This document shows, one piece after another, positions 8,706-18,079 of a DNA stretch of 36,198 nt. Each line of letters opens with the position of its first letter. Positions within the stretch are counted from its first letter, which is position 1. The stretch comes from Helicobacter sp. (GTDB taxonomy: Bacteria; Campylobacterota; Campylobacteria; Campylobacterales; Helicobacteraceae): NCBI GenBank assembly GCA_022511145.1, contig JAFLSC010000019.1, positions 1-36,198 on the forward strand, in the 5' to 3' direction. The position numbers and the translations under genes are program-made. The notes below the pieces were generated by a model. It had not been told where the DNA came from. It saw nothing but the letters and a program-made list of their open reading frames with translations, and did no database searches.

Positions 8706-10154
8706 GTGCAAACATCACATTTTATCGGAACAAGAGGAGATACCTCCTCACCCGTTTCTTTTAGCCAAGCCATACTCAATCCCAACGCTGCTTTTGGGGG
8801 CTTATTTGCCCCCCAATCCCTTCCAAAACTTAGCCAAAAAGAAATACAAGCCTTAGCCTCACTCTCTTATAAGGAGCTTGCCCATAAAATCTTTTCATAT
8901 CTCAATTTAGATATTCAAGCTAATTTACTTGATTCTGCCCTTAGTCTTTATGATTTTTTTGATGACAAGCAAAATCCTGCCCCTCTTTATCAAACAAAAC
9001 CTAATCTTTGGATTCAAAAACTCTATTGCGGTCCCACAAGGGCTTTTAAAGATATGGCACTGCAACCTTTTGGAAAAATTTTTAGCGGATTGCTTGAGCA
9101 TTCCTCTAAGGATTATCTTATTCTTGTTGCTACAAGCGGTGATACAGGACCTGCGACTTTAGAAAGCTTTGCTAATAAAGAGCATATCCGTGTGCTTTGT
9201 CTCTACCCACAAGGTAAAACCAGCGATGTTCAACGGCTACAAATGACAACCAAACAAGCCAAAAACATTAAAGTTTTAGGAATCAAAGGGGATTTTGATG
9301 ATGCCCAAAATGCTTTAAAAAATCTCCTTAAAGATTCAGACTTCAAAGAAAAATTACAAGCTAAAAATATCGCTTTAAGTGCAGCAAATTCGGTTAATTT
9401 TGGCAGGATTGCCTTTCAAATCCTCTATCACATTGATGCAGCCCTTAAACTCTATCAAACCACCAAAAAGCCTATTCAAATCATAATTCCTAGCGGAAAT
9501 TTTGGGAATGCACTAGGAGCATTTTATGCTAAACTTATGGGCTTTCCTATCCAAAAAATTTGGATTGCCTCCAACTGCAATAATGTGCTAACACAACTCA
9601 TCAATCAAGGAATTTATGATATTTCTAATAAAACCTTACAAGCCACACTCTCCCCGGCAATGGATATTTTAAAAAGCTCCAATGTCGAGAGAATGCTTTT
9701 TATCTATTTTGGAGAAAAACGCACTAAAACCTTAATGAATGAGCTTGAGGAATCCCAAAAATATTGCTTAAATAAAGAGGAGTTAGCCCAAATCCAAAGC
9801 ACTTTTGGAGCAACAAGCTGTGATGATGAAGAATGCTTAAAAATACTCAAAAGTTTTGCCCAAGAAGGCTTTATCATCGACCCTCATACGGCTTGTGGAA
9901 TCAAGGCTTATGAGAAAATTTCAGCCGATACGCCCTGTGTGCTTTGTTCCACAGCAGAATGGACAAAATTTGCCCCCACGCTCGCAAAAGCTTTAGGTTT
10001 AGGAAACTTAAGCGATAAAGAAGCCCTAGATACTCTCTCAAAAACCTACAAAATCCCTATTCCAAAGCAAATTTTAAGCCTTTTTGATAAACCTGAACAT
10101 TGTCAAATCATTGCCAAAGAGGCAATCAAATCTACCATTTTAGAGTGGCTATAA
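8706..10154 (+). CDS. thrC: Threonine synthase
   Basis: PLP enzyme converting O-phosphohomoserine to threonine. The 482-residue protein belongs to the longer ThrC class. The PLP lysine is K115 in [12 protein letters not shown] (109-120), and the [12 protein letters not shown] segment binds substrate and cofactor phosphate; ANSVNFGRI and [11 protein letters not shown] are also typical. The start is a GTG at 8706 with SD AAGGA five bases away. Its stop is eight bases before the glyQ ATG, so the genes are likely co-transcribed. Confidence 0.95.
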   Translation: MQTSHFIGTRGDTSSPVSFSQAILNPNAAFGGLFAPQSLPKLSQKEIQALASLSYKELAHKIFSYLNLDIQANLLDSALSLYDFFDDKQNPAPLYQTKPNLWIQKLYCGPTRAFKDMALQPFGKIFSGLLEHSSKDYLILVATSGDTGPATLESFANKEHIRVLCLYPQGKTSDVQRLQMTTKQAKNIKVLGIKGDFDDAQNALKNLLKDSDFKEKLQAKNIALSAANSVNFGRIAFQILYHIDAALKLYQTTKKPIQIIIPSGNFGNALGAFYAKLMGFPIQKIWIASNCNNVLTQLINQGIYDISNKTLQATLSPAMDILKSSNVERMLFIYFGEKRTKTLMNELEESQKYCLNKEELAQIQSTFGATSCDDEECLKILKSFAQEGFIIDPHTACGIKAYEKISADTPCVLCSTAEWTKFAPTLAKALGLGNLSDKEALDTLSKTYKIPIPKQILSLFDKPEHCQIIAKEAIKSTILEWL

Positions 10155-10162
10155 GGATTACT

Positions 10163-11044
10163 ATGCTGTATTTTTCTAACCTCTTATTGAAATTACAAGA
10201 ATTTTGGCAAAATCAAGGTTGTGTGATTATCCAACCCTATGATATTCCTGCGGGTGCAGGGACTTTTCACCCTGCAACATTACTTAGGAGCTTGGATTCT
10301 AAACCTTGGAGTGTTGCTTATGTCGCACCCTCTCGCCGCCCAACTGATGGACGCTATGGGGAAAATCCCAATCGCTTGGGGAGTTATTATCAATTTCAAG
10401 TCCTCATTAAGCCAAGCCCGCAAAATATTCAAGAGCTTTATCTTAAAAGCCTAGAATATTTGGGATTAGATTTGAAAAAACACGATATTCGCTTCATAGA
10501 GGATAACTGGGAATCCCCAACTCTAGGAGCTTGGGGGCTAGGTTGGGAGATTTGGCTTGATGGTATGGAAATTACACAATTTACTTATTTTCAGCAAGTT
10601 GGTGGAATCCCTTGTGAGCCTGTCGCGGTTGAAATCACCTATGGCACAGAACGTTTAGCAATGTATCTGCAAAAAGTAGAAAATGTTTTTGAGATTCTTT
10701 GGAGTGAGGGCTACACCTATGCTGATGTGCATTTAGAGGGGGAATATGAGTTTTCTAAATACCATTTTGAAAGTGCTGATACCCCAATGCTTTTTGATTT
10801 TTTTGCTGCAATGCAAAAGGAGGGAAAAAAGACTTTGGAAGCGGGATTACCCCTACCTGCTTATGATTGCGTAATGCTTGCAAGCCATCTTTTTAATATC
10901 CTTGATGCAAGAAAAGCCATCTCGGCAACCGAGCGACAAAATTATATTTTAAAAATCCGCGAACTTGCTAAAGGCTGTGCCACTCTCTATAAAGAGCAAG
11001 AATCCTTGCGTTATCAAAGGCTAGAAAATGTCAAATCGCAATAA
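10163..11044 (+). CDS. glyQ: Glycyl-tRNA synthetase alpha subunit
   Basis: Catalytic alpha subunit of the heterotetrameric (alpha2beta2) glycyl-tRNA synthetase. The ATG at 10163 gives 293 residues with the almost invariant GlyQ segments [57 protein letters not shown] and [14 protein letters not shown] (10153-10157) overlaps the thrC stop. An in-frame upstream extension to 10100 lies inside thrC and is not part of the protein. The beta subunit gene glyS is not in the window. The 3' end overlaps the next gene by 17 bases. Confidence 0.97.
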   Translation: MLYFSNLLLKLQEFWQNQGCVIIQPYDIPAGAGTFHPATLLRSLDSKPWSVAYVAPSRRPTDGRYGENPNRLGSYYQFQVLIKPSPQNIQELYLKSLEYLGLDLKKHDIRFIEDNWESPTLGAWGLGWEIWLDGMEITQFTYFQQVGGIPCEPVAVEITYGTERLAMYLQKVENVFEILWSEGYTYADVHLEGEYEFSKYHFESADTPMLFDFFAAMQKEGKKTLEAGLPLPAYDCVMLASHLFNILDARKAISATERQNYILKIRELAKGCATLYKEQESLRYQRLENVKSQ

Positions 11045-11768
11045 TGTTGGGGAATTTTTAACTTTTTTGGATTCTATTAGCCCCTTTAGTTTGCAAGAGA
11101 GCTGGGATAATTCTGGGCTAATTTTAGGAAGCAAAGAAAAATATTTCACGCAAATTCATCTTGCCCTAGAAGTTGATGATAAAATCCTAGAAGAAGCCCC
11201 TAAAGGGGCATTGATTTTAACCCATCACCCGCTTATTTTCTCGCCTCTTAAACAGCTTATAGAGGAATCCTATCCTTTTTGTCTCCTTAAAAAAGCAATC
11301 CAAAAAGATATTCAGCTCATCAGCCTGCACACAAATTTTGATAAAACACATTTTGGGGCATTTGTTACACAAAATCTTTTGGGAATTTATCATTTCACTC
11401 AAGAAGGTTTTGTGGTGAATTTCAAATGGGAGGAGGATTTTCAAAGCCTTTGTTTGCGTTGCAAAAAAGCTTTTGGACTTGAAATTTTAAAAGTTACGCA
11501 AAGCCCCAATCCTAAATGCCAAAATATTGCCCTTGTTACAGGGAGTGGGGCGGAATTTATCCGTAATTTGCAAGGGATAGATTGCCTAATCACAGGCGAT
11601 ATTAAATATCATCAAGCAATGGAGGCAATAAGTCGTCAAATTCATTTGATAGATTGCGGACATTATGAGCTAGAAGCGGCTTTTGGAGAAATTCTTTTGC
11701 CTATTTTGACAAATCAGGGCTATAAAGCTATAATTTCAAATTCAAGAAATCCTTTTCATTTTATCTAA
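11028..11768 (+). CDS. NIF3-like dinuclear metal-centre protein
   Basis: A 246-residue member of the Nif3/YbgI family, which forms hexameric toroids with two metal ions per subunit. Visible family motifs are THHPLIF (metal-binding histidines), SLHTNFD, the DIKYHQAM segment and DCGHYELE near the C-terminus. The biochemical role is not settled for the family; it has been linked to GTP cyclohydrolase-like folds and DNA or metal binding. In my memory the H. pylori homologue also lies between glyQ and the RpoN chaperone gene, so the order is conserved. Confidence 0.9.
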   Translation: MSNRNNVGEFLTFLDSISPFSLQESWDNSGLILGSKEKYFTQIHLALEVDDKILEEAPKGALILTHHPLIFSPLKQLIEESYPFCLLKKAIQKDIQLISLHTNFDKTHFGAFVTQNLLGIYHFTQEGFVVNFKWEEDFQSLCLRCKKAFGLEILKVTQSPNPKCQNIALVTGSGAEFIRNLQGIDCLITGDIKYHQAMEAISRQIHLIDCGHYELEAAFGEILLPILTNQGYKAIISNSRNPFHFI

Positions 11769-11784
11769 TCTTTGGAGAATCTCA

Positions 11785-12495
11785 ATGAATAAGCATTTAA
11801 ACCAACTTATACAAATCGCTAATCTTGACAAAGAAATTGATTCCTTTGAACCTCGTATTAGCCAAGCAAAAAAGGAACTCAATGTGATTTTACAAAAACA
11901 AGAAAATCTGCAAAATGAGATTGAAGAGTTACAAACTACCGCGAAAGAAATCTCACTTTCAATCCAAAAAAATGAAAATCATCTTGCTGAACTCTCCAAC
12001 AAACTTGATGAGATTGCCAAAAAAACCAAACTCATCAAAACCGAAAAAGAAAGCAAAGCCTTAAGCTTAGAAGAAGAGTTAGCCAAAGAGCAAATCGGAT
12101 TTGCTAATGAGGAAATTGAAAGACTTAACACACTCATAAAAGCAAAAAATGAGATTATCGCAGAGCGTCAAACAAACCTTGATGAACTCAAAAAAGAAGA
12201 GGAAAAAGTTGCTAAAGAAGTGGAAATTGTAGTGCAAAAAATCAAAGAAGAGCAGCAAAAAATCTTTGCCAAAAAAGAATCACTCATTGCTAAGATGGAC
12301 CAAAAAATCATTTCTTTTTATGAAAAAATCAGAAAATGGGCGAAAAATTCCAGCGTTGTGCCTATCACGCGTCAAGCTTGTGGGGGTTGCTTTATCCGCA
12401 TTAATGATAAGGTTTATGCTGATGTTATCCGCTCTGATGATATTACGACTTGTCCGCATTGTGGAAGAATCCTCTATAACAATGAAAATCCTTAA
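11785..12495 (+). CDS. flgZ: Coiled-coil zinc-ribbon protein, RpoN chaperone (HP0958/FlgZ-like)
   Basis: A 236-residue protein with a long antiparallel coiled coil (about 5-180; regular heptads rich in Glu, Lys, Ile and Leu) and a C-terminal zinc ribbon with C199-x2-C202 and C223-x2-C226. In H. pylori the homologue HP0958 stabilises RpoN and affects flaA mRNA, and is needed for flagellar synthesis. Identity here rests on architecture and on the conserved order glyQ / nif3-like / this gene / waaA. Its TAA shares a base with the waaA ATG, so translation is coupled. A flagellar regulator buried in a housekeeping transcript implies constitutive supply. Confidence 0.9.
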   Translation: MNKHLNQLIQIANLDKEIDSFEPRISQAKKELNVILQKQENLQNEIEELQTTAKEISLSIQKNENHLAELSNKLDEIAKKTKLIKTEKESKALSLEEELAKEQIGFANEEIERLNTLIKAKNEIIAERQTNLDELKKEEEKVAKEVEIVVQKIKEEQQKIFAKKESLIAKMDQKIISFYEKIRKWAKNSSVVPITRQACGGCFIRINDKVYADVIRSDDITTCPHCGRILYNNENP

Positions 12496-13733
12496 TGCGA
12501 CTTTTTATTGCCTTTTATTATGGGTTTTGCTGCTTTATCCATTGTATCGGGTTACCTGTTTTATTTCTTTTAAGCTTCAAACCCAAATATCGCAAATCCC
12601 TAAAAAAACGCTTTTTTTGTCCCACTTTTTTAAAAATCCCGCAAGAAACTCTATGGTTACACGCTTGCTCTTTTGGCGAGGTGCAATCCCTAGCCCCTCT
12701 TATAGATTTACTCACTCCCTGCAAACAACAAATCCTTATTACCACAATCACACAAACAGGCTTTGAACTCGCACACAAACTCTACCCCAAAGCCCAAATT
12801 GCTTACTTACCTTTTGAGAGCTTTATTCCTTTTTGGTGCAAAAATATCAATCTCAAAAGCCTTATTTTATTTGAAGCTGAATTATGGCTAATGCCTCTAG
12901 TAGCAGCCAAACAAAAAAATGCCACAACAATGCTTATTAATGCAAGAATCTCCACTCGCTCCTACCCTAAGTATTTGCGATTTAAAACCTTTTATTCTCG
13001 TCTTTTTAGCTTAATTGATAAAGTTTTTTGCCAACAAAATAGCGATAAAGCTAGGCTTCAAAATTTAGGTGCAAGAAATATCGAAGTCTTAGGGAATCTC
13101 AAACACCTCCTAACCCCTAAAATCACCCAAAATTACGATTCCCCTAAAAAACCTTTATGGGTAATTGCAAGCACACACCAAAAAAATAACCAAATAGAGG
13201 AACTTTTAATCCTAAAAGCTATTTTGCCGCTCCTCTCTCCTGATTTGAGTAAAAATCCCCATATCCTCTTTGCCCCAAGACACCCTGAACGTTTTAGAGA
13301 GGTTGAGGAAATCCTCAATTCTTGCTTGATTGAACACCATTTTAGCCCCTTAGCAATCACTTCGAAAATGGGAATCCAAAATGCCCTCCATTCCCCCTTT
13401 ATCCTGCTTGACACTTTAGGTGAGCTTAATAATCTTTACAAACTCGCCGATTTAGTAATTTTAGGAGGAAGCTTTTTGCCTGATATTGGGGGACACAATC
13501 CGATTGAACCTGCCTTTTTTCAGACAAAATTAATCAGCGGTCCTTATATTTTCAACCAAAAATCACTTTTTTTAAATTTACAAAATTATATTTTGTGCGA
13601 TATTCAAGATTTAACTCTTGTTTTATCGCTTGATGCCTCACTTCCTCGCTCTAAAATCACTCAAATCCTTAACACCGCTCAAATCCTTAAAACCTTGCAA
13701 GAGCAATCCAAAACAAAGGAAATTAATGCCTAA
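12495..13733 (+). CDS. waaA: Kdo transferase WaaA (KdtA)
   Basis: Membrane-anchored glycosyltransferase that adds Kdo to lipid A precursor. The 412-residue protein has an N-terminal hydrophobic anchor (about 3-27), the acceptor-domain segment ACSFGEV with the catalytic Glu at 62, LFEAELWLMPL, and in the C-terminal GT-B domain FAPRHPERF, LGGSFLPDIGGHNPIEPA. Length fits the family. Whether it adds one or two Kdo units cannot be read from sequence. It shares one base with the upstream gene and overlaps the downstream pseudouridine synthase by eight. Confidence 0.95.
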   Translation: MRLFIAFYYGFCCFIHCIGLPVLFLLSFKPKYRKSLKKRFFCPTFLKIPQETLWLHACSFGEVQSLAPLIDLLTPCKQQILITTITQTGFELAHKLYPKAQIAYLPFESFIPFWCKNINLKSLILFEAELWLMPLVAAKQKNATTMLINARISTRSYPKYLRFKTFYSRLFSLIDKVFCQQNSDKARLQNLGARNIEVLGNLKHLLTPKITQNYDSPKKPLWVIASTHQKNNQIEELLILKAILPLLSPDLSKNPHILFAPRHPERFREVEEILNSCLIEHHFSPLAITSKMGIQNALHSPFILLDTLGELNNLYKLADLVILGGSFLPDIGGHNPIEPAFFQTKLISGPYIFNQKSLFLNLQNYILCDIQDLTLVLSLDASLPRSKITQILNTAQILKTLQEQSKTKEINA

Positions 13734-14691
13734 AAAAACGCAATCCTCAAAGGCTTCTAAACAATCTCTCTCACAAAAAGCAAAATCAACAAAATCGCAA
13801 TCCAAAAACCAAAAGCCCTTAAAAGCCAAATTCCAATCCTCAAAAAAATCACTACAAAATCCCATAATGCAATCCAAGCAACCCAAAACCTCACAAGGAC
13901 AATCCAAAACTACTCTTAATACCCCTGCTTTACCCAAAAATGCCCAAAAAGCCTATAAGCTCCTTGCTTTGCAAGAAAATCTCTCTAACGCTCAAGCCAA
14001 AGATTTAATTGATAGGGGTTTAGTTACCCTCAAAGGACAAAAAGTCAAAATCGCAAGGACGCTAATTAATCCCAAATCGCAGTTTAAAATCATTCCCTTT
14101 AGCAAACCCCAAATTATTTTTGAAGATAAAAATGTCCTAGCCCTTGATAAACCTCCCTTTATCACTTCAGAAGAGGCTCTTAAACTCTATCCTTCTTGGG
14201 CTTTGCTTCACCGACTTGATAGAGAGACAAGCGGGGTGTTGCTTTTAGTTAAACCTCAAAGTGCTTTTCATTCTAAAGCCAAAGAAGCATTTAAAACAGG
14301 AGAAGTTTTTAAGCAATATCTAGCCATTGTTGAGGGGATTTTAGAAGAAGAACAAGAAATCACAACACCTCTTTTGATTCAAAAAGGAAATTATGCCAAA
14401 GTAAAACTTGCTCCCAAAAATTCTTCTTTAAAAAATCCTTTAATCAAAGAGACTTACACAAAAGTAACGCCTCTTGAAATTTATGGGAAAAAAACCAAAG
14501 TTTCAATCCTTATTAAAACCGGAAGAACTCATCAGATTCGGATTCACCTAAGCTCTATTAAACACCCCATTGTAGGGGATACTCTCTATGGTGCAAAAGA
14601 GGCAAAACGAATCTTTCTTCACGCTCATAAAATCTCCCTGCTTGGTTATGAATTTTGTTCTATTCCATCAAAAGATTTTGATTTTTCTTAA
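13726..14691 (+). CDS. RluA/RluD-family RNA pseudouridine synthase with basic N-terminal tail
   Basis: Isomerises uridines in rRNA or tRNA. The ATG at 13726, preceded by AAAGGA, gives 321 residues. Residues 1-75 are an unusual low-complexity tail made mostly of Lys, Ser, Gln and Asn and probably disordered. An S4-like segment follows (about 76-120), then the catalytic domain with HRLDRETSG (162-170, catalytic D165) and GRTHQIRIH. The target nucleotide cannot be assigned; the family member at this position in H. pylori is annotated generically. It overlaps waaA by eight bases and ends the transcript that begins at flgH or thrC. Confidence 0.9.
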   Translation: MPKKTQSSKASKQSLSQKAKSTKSQSKNQKPLKAKFQSSKKSLQNPIMQSKQPKTSQGQSKTTLNTPALPKNAQKAYKLLALQENLSNAQAKDLIDRGLVTLKGQKVKIARTLINPKSQFKIIPFSKPQIIFEDKNVLALDKPPFITSEEALKLYPSWALLHRLDRETSGVLLLVKPQSAFHSKAKEAFKTGEVFKQYLAIVEGILEEEQEITTPLLIQKGNYAKVKLAPKNSSLKNPLIKETYTKVTPLEIYGKKTKVSILIKTGRTHQIRIHLSSIKHPIVGDTLYGAKEAKRIFLHAHKISLLGYEFCSIPSKDFDFS

Positions 14692-14733
14692 AGTTTATCG
14701 TGAGCTTTGATTGATTGTTAAGTTTCTTTGCGA

Positions 14734-14771
14734 TATACTCTCAAACTTTATTTATCCTTAAATGAAGGGAG
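14734..14771 (+). promoter_or_regulatory. Promoter and SD of ilvE
   Basis: TATACT at 14734-14739, preceded by TTTGCGA, fits a Campylobacterota vegetative promoter, with a start expected near 14746. The SD AAGGGAG (14765-14771) precedes the ATG at 14781. No -35 box is evident, as usual for this group. Confidence 0.55.
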
Positions 14772-14780
14772 CTTAGTTTA

Positions 14781-15698
14781 ATGAATGAAGCAAAATTGAT
14801 TTGGATGGACGGCAAATTTGTTGCGTGGAAAGATGCCAATGTCCATATTCTAACCCACACTTTACACTATGGTAATGCCGTGTTTGAAGGTGTGCGTGCC
14901 TATAAAACTGATAAAGGTATGGCGATTTTTCGGCTCAAAGAGCATACCAAAAGACTTTTTGACTCCGCTAAAATCGTTATGATTGAAGTCCCCTTTAGTC
15001 AGGAAGCCCTATTACAAGCACAAATCGATATTATTAGAGAAAATCAATTCCAAAAAAATGCCTACATTCGCCCTTTAATTTACCTTGGTTATGGTGTTAT
15101 GGGCGTTTATCATAAAAATGCTCCGGTAAAAGTCGCTGTGGCAGCGTGGGAATGGGGAGCTTACTTAGGTGATGAGGGGTTAGAAAAAGGGATTCGCGTT
15201 AAAACTTCCTCTTTGGTAAGAAATTCTGCAAAATCGCTTTTTGGCAAGGCGAAAGCTGCAGGAAACTACCTCAACTCCCAAATGGCAAAATATGAAGCCA
15301 TAGAATGCGGGTATGATGAAGCACTATTGCTTGATGATGAAGGTATGATAGCCGAAGGTAGTGGAGAATGTTTTTTCATCGTTAGAGATGGGAAACTCAT
15401 CACACCACCTAATGCAAGCTCACTAGAATCTATCACGCAAGATTCCGTTATCACGATTGCTAAAGATTTGGGCTTGGAGGTGCAAAGGCGTCAAATCACA
15501 CGCGATGAAGTCTATATCGCCGATGAAGCATTCTTTACCGGAACAGCAGCGGAAGTAACGCCAATTAGAGAACTTGATGCAAGAATCATTGGCGAGGGAC
15601 AACGGGGTCCTATCACACAGAAATTACAAAGTGCTTACTTTGATATTGTGCAAGGACGCAATCCAAAATACAGCCATTGGCTAACTTACACTAACTAA
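14781..15698 (+). CDS. ilvE: Branched-chain amino acid aminotransferase
   Basis: Class IV PLP aminotransferase for valine, leucine and isoleucine synthesis. The 305-residue protein has HTLHYGNAVFEGVRAY (26-41), the PLP lysine K158 in KAKAAGNYLNS, EGSGECFFIV and the TGTAAEVTPI phosphate-binding loop. Length and motifs match the bacterial IlvE group rather than D-amino-acid transaminase or 4-amino-4-deoxychorismate lyase. The gene has its own promoter. The SPFH-protein gene begins nine bases after its stop. Confidence 0.96.
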   Translation: MNEAKLIWMDGKFVAWKDANVHILTHTLHYGNAVFEGVRAYKTDKGMAIFRLKEHTKRLFDSAKIVMIEVPFSQEALLQAQIDIIRENQFQKNAYIRPLIYLGYGVMGVYHKNAPVKVAVAAWEWGAYLGDEGLEKGIRVKTSSLVRNSAKSLFGKAKAAGNYLNSQMAKYEAIECGYDEALLLDDEGMIAEGSGECFFIVRDGKLITPPNASSLESITQDSVITIAKDLGLEVQRRQITRDEVYIADEAFFTGTAAEVTPIRELDARIIGEGQRGPITQKLQSAYFDIVQGRNPKYSHWLTYTN

Positions 15699-15707
15699 GA
15701 GACGAAT

Positions 15708-16778
15708 ATGCCTATTGATTTAAATGAACACTTAAGACAAAAAAACAAAGACTATCCTAAGAATGAGTCTAACAGCGGCGGTGGAGACAATAACAGGGGA
15801 AGAGGATTCCAAAATTATCCTAAAATGCCTTCTTTTAATATGCCTAGCGGTAGAAAAATGGGAGTATTTTATGTTTTTATTATTTTTGTGATTTTACTCT
15901 TTTTGTTGCGTCCCTTTACTATCATTAATAGCGGTGAAGTCGGGCTAAAAGTAACCGCAGGGGAATATGACCCCACAGCATTGCAACCGGGAATCCATTT
16001 CTTTTTGCCCGGAATCCAAAAAATTATTCCCATTAATACGAAAGTGAGAATTGCGGAATTTACCAATACTGAACCCGCCTTAAGAACAAGAGATGAGGGG
16101 AGTCTTAAAAACGGAGCCATTAATATTTTGGACTCACGGGGACTTTCTGTCTCTGTTGAACTCGCTGTCCAATATCGCCTTGACCCCTTAAATGTGCCTC
16201 AAACCATTGCAACTTGGGGACAAAATTGGGAAGAGAGGATTATTACCCCTGTTATTCGTGAGATTGTAAGGAATGTTATTGGGAGTTTTCCAACAGAAGA
16301 ATTACCCACTAAACGCAATGAGATTGCAACTCTCATTGACCAAAAATTCCGAGAAAATATTGAGGGACTCAAAAATCGTCCCGTTGAGCTTGTCTCTATC
16401 CAACTGACTGAAATTGTTTTGCCTACTGCCATTAAAGAACAGATTGAACGCGTGCAAGTAGCAAGACAAGAGGCTGAAAGAGCAAGATATGAAGTAGAAA
16501 GAGCTAAACAAGAGGCTGAAAAAAAGGCTGCTTTGGCTAAAGGGGTAGCTGATGCGACTATTATTGAAGCTGATGCTCAAGCCAAAGCGAACCAACTCAT
16601 TAGTCAAAGCCTTAGTAGTCCGCTTTTACAGCTCCGACAAATCGAAGTGCAAGGTAAATTTAATGAGGCTTTACAAAACAATAGAGATGCCAAAATATTC
16701 CTCACTCCCGGGGGTGCTACGCCAAATATTTGGCTAGATTCTAAAAGCACACAACGTTCAACATCAGCAAGTCAGTAA
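15708..16778 (+). CDS. SPFH/prohibitin-family membrane protein (HflK-like)
   Basis: A 356-residue inner-membrane protein. A hydrophilic Asn/Gly/Arg-rich N-terminus (1-48) is followed by one membrane helix (about 51-69), an SPFH/band 7 domain (73-250) with NSGEVGLKVTAGEYD, PGIHFFLPGIQKI and a VELAVQYRLDP segment, then a coiled coil of Arg/Glu/Ala repeats (about 250-290). The family forms ring assemblies that control membrane proteases such as FtsH or define membrane microdomains. No second HflC-like gene lies next to it, so it may act as a single-type ring; this is inference. The SD before the ATG is weak (AGAGACG). Confidence 0.88.
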   Translation: MPIDLNEHLRQKNKDYPKNESNSGGGDNNRGRGFQNYPKMPSFNMPSGRKMGVFYVFIIFVILLFLLRPFTIINSGEVGLKVTAGEYDPTALQPGIHFFLPGIQKIIPINTKVRIAEFTNTEPALRTRDEGSLKNGAINILDSRGLSVSVELAVQYRLDPLNVPQTIATWGQNWEERIITPVIREIVRNVIGSFPTEELPTKRNEIATLIDQKFRENIEGLKNRPVELVSIQLTEIVLPTAIKEQIERVQVARQEAERARYEVERAKQEAEKKAALAKGVADATIIEADAQAKANQLISQSLSSPLLQLRQIEVQGKFNEALQNNRDAKIFLTPGGATPNIWLDSKSTQRSTSASQ

Positions 16779-16784
16779 GGAGAA

Positions 16785-17531
16785 ATGATTTTGGAAGTCA
16801 TCAATCAAATCCAATGGGATAAGGGTAATGGGCTTATCCCTGTGATTGCCCAAGATTACTCTACTAAAGAAGTGCTAATGATGGCTTTTATGAATAAAGA
16901 GGCTTTGCAGTTAAGCCTAGAAACCCAAATCGCTCACTATTATTCCCGCACAAAAGAAAGGATTTGGAAAAAAGGCGAGCAAAGCGGACATACTCAAAAA
17001 ATCATCAGTTTTACCTTAGATTGTGATAAAGATGCCTTACTGCTTCAAGTCGAACAAATCGGCGTAGCTTGCCACACAGGCAATACTTCTTGCTTTTTTA
17101 ACACGATTAAAAATGATAAAATCAAAATAAACACAAATCCTAATATCAATCCAAACTTGATTTATGGGGCTATTGATAATCTCTATCACACCTTACTTGA
17201 GAGGAAAAATGCCGACCCCAAAATCTCTTACACTGCCCATCTTTACCATAAGGGTGAAAATACTATCGGCAAAAAAATTGTTGAGGAAGCCGCTGAATTA
17301 AGCTTTGCAATCAAAGATAAAAGTGAAACTGAAATCATCTATGAGGCTACTGATTTGCTTTATCACGCTTTAGTGGGGTTAAGTTTTTCTAATATTCACC
17401 CCGATAGAGTGCGTCAAGAGATTTTAAAACGTTTTGATTTGGGTGGTTTAGTAGAAAAAAGCCAAAGAGCAACCAAAGAACCTCCCAAAAAACTACCCAA
17501 AACAAACAAAAATAAAAAACCAAAATCCTAA
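16785..17531 (+). CDS. hisIE: Bifunctional histidine biosynthesis protein HisIE
   Basis: Fusion of phosphoribosyl-AMP cyclohydrolase (HisI, about 8-110) and phosphoribosyl-ATP pyrophosphatase (HisE, about 126-220), steps 3 and 2 of histidine synthesis. HisI shows HYYSRTKERIWKKGEQSGH, DCDKDALLLQVEQ and the zinc cysteines in ACHTGNTSCFF; HisE shows GENTIGKKIVEEAAE and EATDLLYH. A Lys/Pro-rich tail (229-248) is extra. AAGGAG sits only two or three bases before the ATG at 16785; an in-frame TTG at 16791 has better spacing and could be the true start. No other his gene is nearby. H. pylori lacks histidine synthesis, so this speaks for another Helicobacter lineage. Confidence 0.94.
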   Translation: MILEVINQIQWDKGNGLIPVIAQDYSTKEVLMMAFMNKEALQLSLETQIAHYYSRTKERIWKKGEQSGHTQKIISFTLDCDKDALLLQVEQIGVACHTGNTSCFFNTIKNDKIKINTNPNINPNLIYGAIDNLYHTLLERKNADPKISYTAHLYHKGENTIGKKIVEEAAELSFAIKDKSETEIIYEATDLLYHALVGLSFSNIHPDRVRQEILKRFDLGGLVEKSQRATKEPPKKLPKTNKNKKPKS

Positions 17532-17539
17532 GGTAACCT

Positions 17540-18079
17540 ATGAATATTGCGACTCTCCAAACAATTTTTAATGATTTTTTCTCCACTACACAATATTTCT
17601 CCCTCTATGATTATCTTATTCTTGCTTTGATTTTTTTAGCTGTTTTACTTTTTTTTCTCCTTAGTGTAACTTTCCGCTCAAACTTACTTATTGCTGGTGC
17701 TACCTTTTTTGTTAGCTTTCTTTTATTTATGCTTTCTCCTTTTTTACATCAAATGACAATGGAATCTTTTTTGAGAAAGATTGATTTTACTCTTGATAAT
17801 AATGATAAATTGCAATATAACGCTGTTTATTATGTTAGCGGGAGTATTACAAATAGAGGAAAGGTTGATTTTAAAGGCTGTATAGTATCAGCTAATTTTA
17901 TCCCCAAAAATGCCCCCAAAGTAAAAAAAATTCGCTATGAAGTTAAGCCTATTTTTTTGTATAAAGAAGTATATAAAAAGCCCCTAAAACGCAATGAAAC
18001 AATGGATTTTAAAATTATTATTCCTACTCCCAATCCTGAAATTGATTTCACCCTAAAAACATATGGGACTTGTTTTTGA
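17540..18079 (+). CDS. DUF2393-like membrane protein
   Basis: A 179-residue protein with two closely spaced hydrophobic helices (about 24-45 and 49-70) and a hydrophilic C-terminal domain (about 75-179), probably periplasmic, with segments such as GSITNRGKVDFKGC and KRNETMDFKI. This architecture matches the DUF2393 family that I know from Campylobacterota; the function is unknown. The C-terminal domain looks beta-rich and resembles extracellular immunoglobulin-like folds only in general character. Its TGA overlaps a possible pdxA start, so the genes are probably translated together. Confidence 0.75.
   Translation: MNIATLQTIFNDFFSTTQYFSLYDYLILALIFLAVLLFFLLSVTFRSNLLIAGATFFVSFLLFMLSPFLHQMTMESFLRKIDFTLDNNDKLQYNAVYYVSGSITNRGKVDFKGCIVSANFIPKNAPKVKKIRYEVKPIFLYKEVYKKPLKRNETMDFKIIIPTPNPEIDFTLKTYGTCF

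Noticed and set aside
10100..10162. N-terminal extension of glyQ by 21 codons
   Set aside because: It lies within thrC, has no SD, and the family-typical start is at 10163 with a good SD.
12266..12766. 166-codon frame across the end of flgZ and start of waaA
   Set aside because: Out-of-frame shadow of two well-supported genes with no family resemblance.
13618..13725. Upstream extension of the pseudouridine synthase
   Set aside because: Overlaps the waaA coding end; ATG 13726 has the SD AAAGGA and small overlap typical of this operon.
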